DNA from: an uncultured Caulobacterales bacterium
Lineage (GTDB): Bacteria > Pseudomonadota > Alphaproteobacteria > Caulobacterales > Maricaulaceae
Length of the DNA stretch: 12,210 bases
Reading direction: 5' to 3'
Assembly (NCBI GenBank): GCA_938007945.1
Contig: CALLME010000293.1
Location: 1-12,210 of the forward strand
Part shown: positions 7,796 through 12,210 of the stretch, piece by piece
Layout: each line of letters starts with the position of its first letter
Position numbering within the stretch: position 1 is the first letter of the stretch
Position numbers and translations under genes: made by a program
The notes under the pieces: generated by a model
Seen by the model: the letters and a program-made list of their open reading frames with translations, nothing else
Database searches by the model: none
What the model was told of the DNA's origin: nothing

Positions 7796-8926
7796 ATGGC
7801 ACGGGAAAATTCCGTCATTAAATACGGTATGGTCGGCGGTGGCCAAGGCGCTTTCATCGGCGAAGTACACCGTTTGGCTGCGCGGCTTGACGGCAAGATT
7901 GACCTTGTCTGTGGCGCATTCTCAAGAGATGCGGATAATTGCAAAACCACCGGAGCCGCGCTCGGGCTAGACCCATCACGTTGTTATGCTGACTTTGAAG
8001 CCATGATGGTGGGCGAGGCCGCACGCCCTGAATCAGAGCGCATGGATTTTGTCTCAATCGTGACGCCCAATCACGTGCATTTCCCCGTCGCGAAAGCTGC
8101 GCTTGAGGCGGGCTTTCATGTCCTTTCGGACAAACCCGCCACGCTGAATTTAAAAGAAGCCAAGCAGCTTCGTAAAATCGTCAAAGCGAGCGGTAAATCT
8201 TACGGCCTCACCCATACCTATCTCGGCTATCCACTTGTTGGGGAGGCGCGCGGCATTATTGAGGCAGGCGGCATTGGCAAAGTGCGTAAAGTCTTCGTCG
8301 AATATATTCAAGGCTGGCTCGCAACTGAGGTTGATAATAAACAAGCCGATTGGCGCACAGACCCTGCGCGCTCCGGCGGCTCGGGCTGTATGGGCGATAT
8401 TGGCACGCACGCCCATAATCTCGCTGAATTTATCACAGGCAAACGCATGACCCATGTCGCGGCTGATTTATCTATTTTCGTGGATGGTAGACGTCTAGAT
8501 GATGATGGTTCTGCTCTGTTTCGGATGGAAGACGGCATCAAAGGCACGCTATCTGCGAGCCAGATTTGCGTCGGCAATGAGAACAGCCTGTCTATTCGCG
8601 TTTACGGCGAAACAGGTGGGCTGGAATGGCATCAGGAAGAACCTAATACGCTCACGCGGACTTATCTTGATAAACCGACAGAAATCTTGCGCGCGGCGAA
8701 TGGGTATCTTTCGCAAGGTGCGCAAGATTGGTTCCGCACACCGCCAGGCCATCCCGAAGGCTATCTCGAAGCCTTCGCCAATTGCTATCTCGATTTTGCC
8801 AAAGCTATTCAAACAAACGGCGGCAGCACAACGGGCATAGAGGCTGGTGTGCGCGGTATGGCCTTTGTCGAAGCACTGCTGACCAGCAGTAAAAAGAACT
8901 CAAAATGGATAGAGATTAAATCATGA
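7796..8926 (+). CDS. Gfo/Idh/MocA-family NAD(P)-dependent sugar oxidoreductase
   Basis: Cytoplasmic dehydrogenase/reductase acting on a sugar or sugar derivative, 376 residues, no signal peptide. The N-terminal Rossmann fold has the glycine-rich loop G11-M-V-G-G-G-Q-G (11-18) and the family lysine K113 in S-D-K-P, a variant of the usual EKP. The C-terminal alpha/beta domain has G200-D201-I-G-T-H205-A-H-N, with D201 and H205 in the usual catalytic positions. AGGGAG lies 6 nt before the ATG. The stop overlaps the next gene's start by 4 nt (ATGA), so the two are translationally coupled. Enzymes of this family oxidise or reduce C3 of glycosides in levoglucosan, trehalose (ThuB) and C-glucoside degradation. 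With a TIM-barrel partner and a GMC dehydrogenase alongside, a 3-keto-sugar redox step is the best inference, but the substrate is not shown by the sequence. Confidence 0.9.
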   Translation: MARENSVIKYGMVGGGQGAFIGEVHRLAARLDGKIDLVCGAFSRDADNCKTTGAALGLDPSRCYADFEAMMVGEAARPESERMDFVSIVTPNHVHFPVAKAALEAGFHVLSDKPATLNLKEAKQLRKIVKASGKSYGLTHTYLGYPLVGEARGIIEAGGIGKVRKVFVEYIQGWLATEVDNKQADWRTDPARSGGSGCMGDIGTHAHNLAEFITGKRMTHVAADLSIFVDGRRLDDDGSALFRMEDGIKGTLSASQICVGNENSLSIRVYGETGGLEWHQEEPNTLTRTYLDKPTEILRAANGYLSQGAQDWFRTPPGHPEGYLEAFANCYLDFAKAIQTNGGSTTGIEAGVRGMAFVEALLTSSKKNSKWIEIKS

Positions 8927-9975
8927 AAACCCTCAAAGGTCCCGGAATTTTCCTCGCGCAATTTATGGGCGACGCCCCGTTTGATAGTATGGATAACGCC
9001 TGCAAGTGGATGGCAGACGCGGGCTATAAGGGCGTACAAATTCCGTCTGATAATCCCGTCTGTATGGACCTCAAACTCGCCGCAGAAAGCCAGACTTATT
9101 GTGATGAGTTAAAAGGACGTTGCGCCGAGAACGGCGTGAAAATTACAGAGCTTTCGACCCATATCCAAGGACAGCTTGTCGCTGTGCATCCTGCTTATGA
9201 CACGGCCTTTGACGCGTTTGCACCTGCGCACCTCCACGGCAAACCCGATGACCGTCAGCGCTGGGCGGTAGAGCAAGTCATGTTCGCCGCCAAAGCCTCT
9301 CAGCGTCTGGGTCTTGACCGTTCGGTCTCATTCTCAGGCGCGCTCGTTTGGCCCTTTATGTATCCTTGGCCGCAACGCCCTGCGGGCCTTGTCGAAGAGG
9401 GCTTTGATGAATTGGCGCGCCGCTGGCGTCCGATTTTTGATTACTATGATGAGTGCGGCGTGGATGTTTGTTTTGAAATACATCCTGGTGAAGACCTGCA
9501 TGACGGTATCACATTTGAAATGCTGCTGGAGCGCGTCGACAATCACCCGCGCTGCAACATCCTTTATGACCCAAGCCATTTCATTTTGCAGCAGCTGGAT
9601 TACCTCGCCTTCATAGACCACTACAAAGACCGCATCCGTATGTTCCACGTCAAAGATGCGGAATTTAATCCGACAGGAAAATCAGGAATTTACGGCGGCT
9701 ATCAAAGCTGGGTGGATCGTCCGGGACGTTTCCGCTCTCTTGGTGATGGGCAAATAGATTTCAAAGCGATTTTCGCGAAAATGGCGGCCAATGATTTTGA
9801 TGGCTGGGCTGTGGTGGAATGGGAATGCGCGCTCAAGCACAACCAAGACGGCGCGCGCGAAGGGGCGCAATTTGTCAAAGATCACATCATTCGCGTGACA
9901 GATAAAGCCTTTGATGATTTCGCAGGCGGCGCAGCGGACAAAAAGACGAATAAGAAAATGCTAGGACTAACCTAG
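8923..9975 (+). CDS. Sugar phosphate isomerase/epimerase-like TIM-barrel protein
   Basis: Xylose-isomerase-like TIM barrel of the AP-endonuclease-2 superfamily, 350 residues, cytoplasmic. The probable divalent-metal ligands are E185 in CFEIHPGE, D216 in LYDPSHF, H242 in MFHVKD and E299 in AVVEWE, the usual E-D-H-E set. H80 and H187 are further candidates near the site. It is longer than the roughly 280-residue core family because of an insertion around 80-165 that includes an aromatic-rich stretch (WPFMYPWP, 143-150) and a lysine-rich tail. Start by ATGA overlap with the oxidoreductase gene. In 3-keto-glycoside pathways such proteins act as isomerases, epimerases or beta-eliminating lyases on the oxidised sugar; that role here is inferred from context. 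Confidence 0.87.
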   Translation: MKTLKGPGIFLAQFMGDAPFDSMDNACKWMADAGYKGVQIPSDNPVCMDLKLAAESQTYCDELKGRCAENGVKITELSTHIQGQLVAVHPAYDTAFDAFAPAHLHGKPDDRQRWAVEQVMFAAKASQRLGLDRSVSFSGALVWPFMYPWPQRPAGLVEEGFDELARRWRPIFDYYDECGVDVCFEIHPGEDLHDGITFEMLLERVDNHPRCNILYDPSHFILQQLDYLAFIDHYKDRIRMFHVKDAEFNPTGKSGIYGGYQSWVDRPGRFRSLGDGQIDFKAIFAKMAANDFDGWAVVEWECALKHNQDGAREGAQFVKDHIIRVTDKAFDDFAGGAADKKTNKKMLGLT

Positions 9976-10021
9976 AGGTTTAATGGCTCCAAAGAAGAGC
10001 CTTGAATTAATTAAATATAAT

Positions 10022-10030
10022 AAGGGGAAG
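10022..10030 (+). promoter_or_regulatory. Ribosome binding site deciding the MFS start
   Basis: AAGGGGAAG lies 3 nt before the ATG at 10034, with the GGGG core 6 nt away. The in-frame ATG at 9983 has only a weaker AGAGG and would add a 17-residue lysine-rich tail before the first membrane span, so the inner start is preferred. Confidence 0.6.
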
Positions 10031-10033
10031 AAA

Positions 10034-11299
10034 ATGGTTGATACAACACTGGCGATGAATGAGGGAATAAAGCCGAACCGGCTTTTCGTGTTGAGTTGCG
10101 TGGCGCTCTGCGTCACCGCCATGACTTTTGCCATTCGGGCAGGCATGCTCAATGACCTCGGCACAGAGTTTAGCCTCACCAAAGCACAGCTCGGTTGGAC
10201 AGCCTCCATGGCGTTTTTCGGCTTCCCTGCCGCGACCATTATTGGTGGATTAATTTACAACGCCATCGGCCCGCGCCTCATTATGATTGTCGCCTTCCTC
10301 GGGCACTTGCTCGGATTAGGGCTGACGATTTTCGCAGGTGGATTTATGGGGTTGATGATTTCAACCTTCTTTGTCGGCTTTGCCAATGGCGCCGTTGAAG
10401 CGGCCTGTAATCCGATGATTGCAAATATGTACCGCGAAAATAAAACGACGATGCTGAATAAGTTTCATGTCTGGTTCCCAGGCGGCATTGTCGTAGGCTC
10501 ACTCGCAGCGCTCGCTGTGAAGAAGCTATTCGGTGCAGGCGGTAATCCGACATGGCAGCTTGAAATCGCGGTCATGCTTATCCCGACCCTCATTTACGGC
10601 TATATGATTTTCACTACGAAATTCCCAGATGTGCAGCACGATAAGACTGACCTGACGGACACAGGTAAGAACTTAAAAGCGCTGATTTCACCGCTCTTTA
10701 TTTTCATGTGCGTTTTGATGACAATCACAGCGACAACAGAGCTTGGCACGCAGCAATGGGTCGGCTCACTGCTCGAAAGCTCAGGTGCAAACCCGCTGAT
10801 TATTCTCGCGATTGTGACAGGCCTTATGGCGGTGGGGCGATATTTTGCGGGGCCGCTTGTACATGCGCTCAACCCGATTGGTGTTCTGCTGTTCTCGGCC
10901 GTGGTCACAACGCTCGGTGTCTTCTTGCTCAGCATGGCGACAGGGCCGATGACTTATGTGGCGGCCATCGTATTTGCGATTGGCGTCTGTTATTTCTGGC
11001 CAACGATGATTGGATTTATCGGCGAATATATGCCGCAAACCGGCGCGCTGGGTATGTCGATTATCGGCGGAGTTGGCATGATGGGCCTTGCGATGTGGCA
11101 GCCTGTTATTGGTGGCTGGATTGATAGTGAAACAGAAAAAGCGCAAGCCGCAGGCGTAGTAGGTGATGCCGTGCAACTCGCGGCGGGGCAGGCAACACTG
11201 GGTAAGATTTTGCTTTTCCCGATTGTGCTCGTGCTAGCTTATGGCCTGCTCTTTGCTCTGCGTAAAAAGTTCATTTCACATGGAGCCTCTCATGCATAA
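10034..11299 (+). CDS. MFS sugar transporter
   Basis: Inner-membrane major facilitator permease, 421 residues from the preferred start, with about 12 hydrophobic spans: six before and six after a polar central loop at about residues 197-216 (DVQHDKTDLTDTGKN). Charged positions typical of MFS sugar porters occur in the first half, for example N118-G-A-V-E122-A-A-C-N126 in span 4 and R35 at the end of span 1. The sequence resembles the fucose/glucose permease-like branch (FHS), by eye only. It lies 58 nt after the TIM-barrel gene, and its end overlaps the next start by 8 nt. In this operon it most plausibly imports the glycoside or 3-keto sugar made in the periplasm by the downstream dehydrogenase. 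Confidence 0.88.
   Translation: MVDTTLAMNEGIKPNRLFVLSCVALCVTAMTFAIRAGMLNDLGTEFSLTKAQLGWTASMAFFGFPAATIIGGLIYNAIGPRLIMIVAFLGHLLGLGLTIFAGGFMGLMISTFFVGFANGAVEAACNPMIANMYRENKTTMLNKFHVWFPGGIVVGSLAALAVKKLFGAGGNPTWQLEIAVMLIPTLIYGYMIFTTKFPDVQHDKTDLTDTGKNLKALISPLFIFMCVLMTITATTELGTQQWVGSLLESSGANPLIILAIVTGLMAVGRYFAGPLVHALNPIGVLLFSAVVTTLGVFLLSMATGPMTYVAAIVFAIGVCYFWPTMIGFIGEYMPQTGALGMSIIGGVGMMGLAMWQPVIGGWIDSETEKAQAAGVVGDAVQLAAGQATLGKILLFPIVLVLAYGLLFALRKKFISHGASHA
11282..11285 (+). promoter_or_regulatory. Ribosome binding site deciding the small-subunit start
   Basis: GGAG sits 6 nt before the ATG at 11292 and lies within the end of the transporter gene. This favours 11292 over the in-frame ATGs at 11241 and 11280, and puts the twin arginines at residues 8-9, the normal place for a Tat signal. 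Confidence 0.6.
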
Positions 11300-11864
11300 T
11301 ATCGGCACAAGCCGCAGGGACGCTATTAAAGGTCTGCTTGCAATATCTGCGAGCGGGGCTTTGGCAGCGTGCAGCGGCGCGAAAGAGGGAAGTGCGGGTT
11401 CCGCAAAAACAACGAAGACCGCGTCTGAACTCTCAGCGGCTAATATGGTCACGCTGACGGCGGTGGTCGACACCATCATCCCCGCGACTGAGACAGGCGG
11501 CGCGATTGCGGCGGGTGTGCCTGCAACGCTCGCCTCGCTCGTCAAAGACTGGGGCGATGATAATTTCAAAGCGTATTGGACGGCAGGCATGGACGCGCTT
11601 GGCAAAACGCTTAACGCCAAAGCGGGGCAGAGCTTTGCCAATATGTCAGCCAAGCAGAAAGAAAGCCTGCTCAGCAAATATGACGCTGATGTTTACGGCG
11701 GAAAAATCAAAGATGATTTTTACAAGGACATGAAACAAACGGCGGCAACGGCTTATTATATGAGCGAGATTGGCGCGTCAGAAGAGCTCGCCTATGAGCC
11801 TGTACCGGGCGAGTGGATTGGCTGTGTACCGCTGGCGGATTTCCCTAAGACGTGGGCGACATAG
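11292..11864 (+). CDS. Gluconate 2-dehydrogenase subunit 3-family protein with Tat lipoprotein signal
   Basis: Small (gamma) subunit that partners a GMC flavoprotein in periplasmic sugar dehydrogenases, 190 residues. A Tat signal starts TSRRDAIKGLL (R8-R9) and ends in a lipobox L24-A25-A26-C27, so it is likely exported folded and lipid-anchored. The mature part has the family mark DTIIPATETGGAIAAGVP (about residues 58-75), a helical body and a conserved C-terminal tail ending in PGEWIGCVPL and a final FPKTW. The start overlaps the transporter gene by 8 nt; the stop is 2 nt before the GMC start. In known glucoside 3-dehydrogenases this subunit carries the export signal for the whole complex; here the adjoining GMC protein lacks a signal, fitting that picture. 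Confidence 0.88.
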   Translation: MHNIGTSRRDAIKGLLAISASGALAACSGAKEGSAGSAKTTKTASELSAANMVTLTAVVDTIIPATETGGAIAAGVPATLASLVKDWGDDNFKAYWTAGMDALGKTLNAKAGQSFANMSAKQKESLLSKYDADVYGGKIKDDFYKDMKQTAATAYYMSEIGASEELAYEPVPGEWIGCVPLADFPKTWAT

Positions 11865-11866
11865 AT

Positions 11867-12210
11867 ATGGCTGATGAAAAAACATATGACTTTGATGTCA
11901 TCGTTGTCGGCTCTGGTATGTCGGGCGGCTGGGTGGCCAAAGAAATGGCCGAGCGCGGGATGAAAGTCTGCGTGCTTGAGCGCGGCAAAGACATTGTCCC
12001 TACAGAGGACTACACTGATTTCGAAGACCCATGGCAGCATGAGCAACTCAATAAGAAGTCGGCGAAAGACTGGGAAGATTATCCTATTCAGGCCGAAGTC
12101 TATGCCTTCCACAGCTATACAAAACAGTTCTGGGTGAAAGATAAAGAGCATCCATATGAAACGCCTGCGGGACAAGATTACCGCTGGCGTCGCGGCTATC
12201 ATACAGGTGG
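11867..12210 (+). CDS. GMC-family flavoprotein oxidoreductase, N-terminal part only
   Basis: FAD-dependent catalytic subunit, probably of a glucoside 3-dehydrogenase-type complex; the window ends after 114 codons and 2 bases. The N-terminus has the dinucleotide-binding loop G15-S-G17-M-S-G20-G21-W22 followed by the ribose-binding L37-E38-R39-G40, and the visible part ends in W107-R-R-G-Y-H-T-G, which in GMC proteins leads into the FAD-contacting GG motif. There is no signal peptide, so export by the Tat system together with the preceding subunit is likely. The start codon is 2 nt after the small-subunit stop, with no clear ribosome binding site, so translation is probably coupled. The oxidised substrate and electron acceptor (usually a c-type cytochrome) cannot be read from this fragment. 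Confidence 0.88.
   Translation, partial: MADEKTYDFDVIVVGSGMSGGWVAKEMAERGMKVCVLERGKDIVPTEDYTDFEDPWQHEQLNKKSAKDWEDYPIQAEVYAFHSYTKQFWVKDKEHPYETPAGQDYRWRRGYHTG

Noticed and set aside
7277..7870. Minus-strand ORF of 197 aa
   Set aside because: It is antisense to the C-terminal domain of the ExoP-like GH3 and the start of the oxidoreductase gene, with low-complexity, Arg/His/Cys-rich translation.
9983..10033. N-terminal extension of the transporter from ATG 9983
   Set aside because: It adds 17 polar, lysine-rich residues; the ATG at 10034 has the much stronger binding site AAGGGGAAG.
11241..11291. Upstream starts for the Tat small subunit (ATG 11241 or 11280)
   Set aside because: They lie further into the transporter gene, move the twin arginines away from the N-terminus, and lack a binding site like the GGAG before 11292.

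Overview
The window looks like a sugar-utilisation locus from a Gram-negative, probably marine alphaproteobacterium of the Hyphomonadaceae/Maricaulales type. That placement is inference from the gene families, lipoprotein signals and mid-GC codon use; there is no rRNA or tRNA to anchor it. Coding density is high, and no mobile element, CRISPR array or RNA gene was seen.

Left part (1-4965): a glycoside hydrolase family 3 (GH3) lipoprotein runs leftward and is cut by the window edge before its C-terminus. Diverging from it are a LacI-type repressor gene and, 21 nt after it, a lipoprotein esterase with two SGNH catalytic domains (a CE2-like half fused to a second GDSL half). An 18-bp LacI-type operator, 2141-2158, lies in the divergent gap.

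Middle (4966-7690): a second, different GH3 of the exo-1,3/1,4-beta-glucanase (ExoP-like) type is preceded by a near-identical operator at 5038-5055 (16 of 18 bases match). The repressor therefore probably controls the left GH3, itself plus the esterase, and this GH3 in response to a released sugar.

Right part (7796-12210): a compact rightward operon encodes a Gfo/Idh/MocA oxidoreductase, a sugar isomerase/epimerase-type TIM barrel, an MFS sugar transporter, a Tat-signal small subunit of the gluconate 2-dehydrogenase subunit 3 family and the start of its GMC flavoprotein partner. The genes are joined by 4- and 8-nt overlaps and a 2-nt gap, with one 58-nt gap before the transporter. This gene combination is the hallmark of 3-keto-glycoside metabolism: a periplasmic GMC/small-subunit dehydrogenase oxidises a glycoside at C3, the transporter imports the sugar, and the cytoplasmic TIM barrel and MocA enzymes cleave or reduce the keto sugar.

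Working model (inference): outer-membrane-anchored esterase and beta-glucosidases deacetylate and trim a decorated beta-glucan or glycoside outside the cytoplasm, and the oxidative operon handles products by a non-hydrolytic 3-keto route. The most notable points are the pairing of hydrolytic and oxidative glycoside cleavage in one locus, the double-headed esterase with an incomplete triad in its first half, and the two shared operators.
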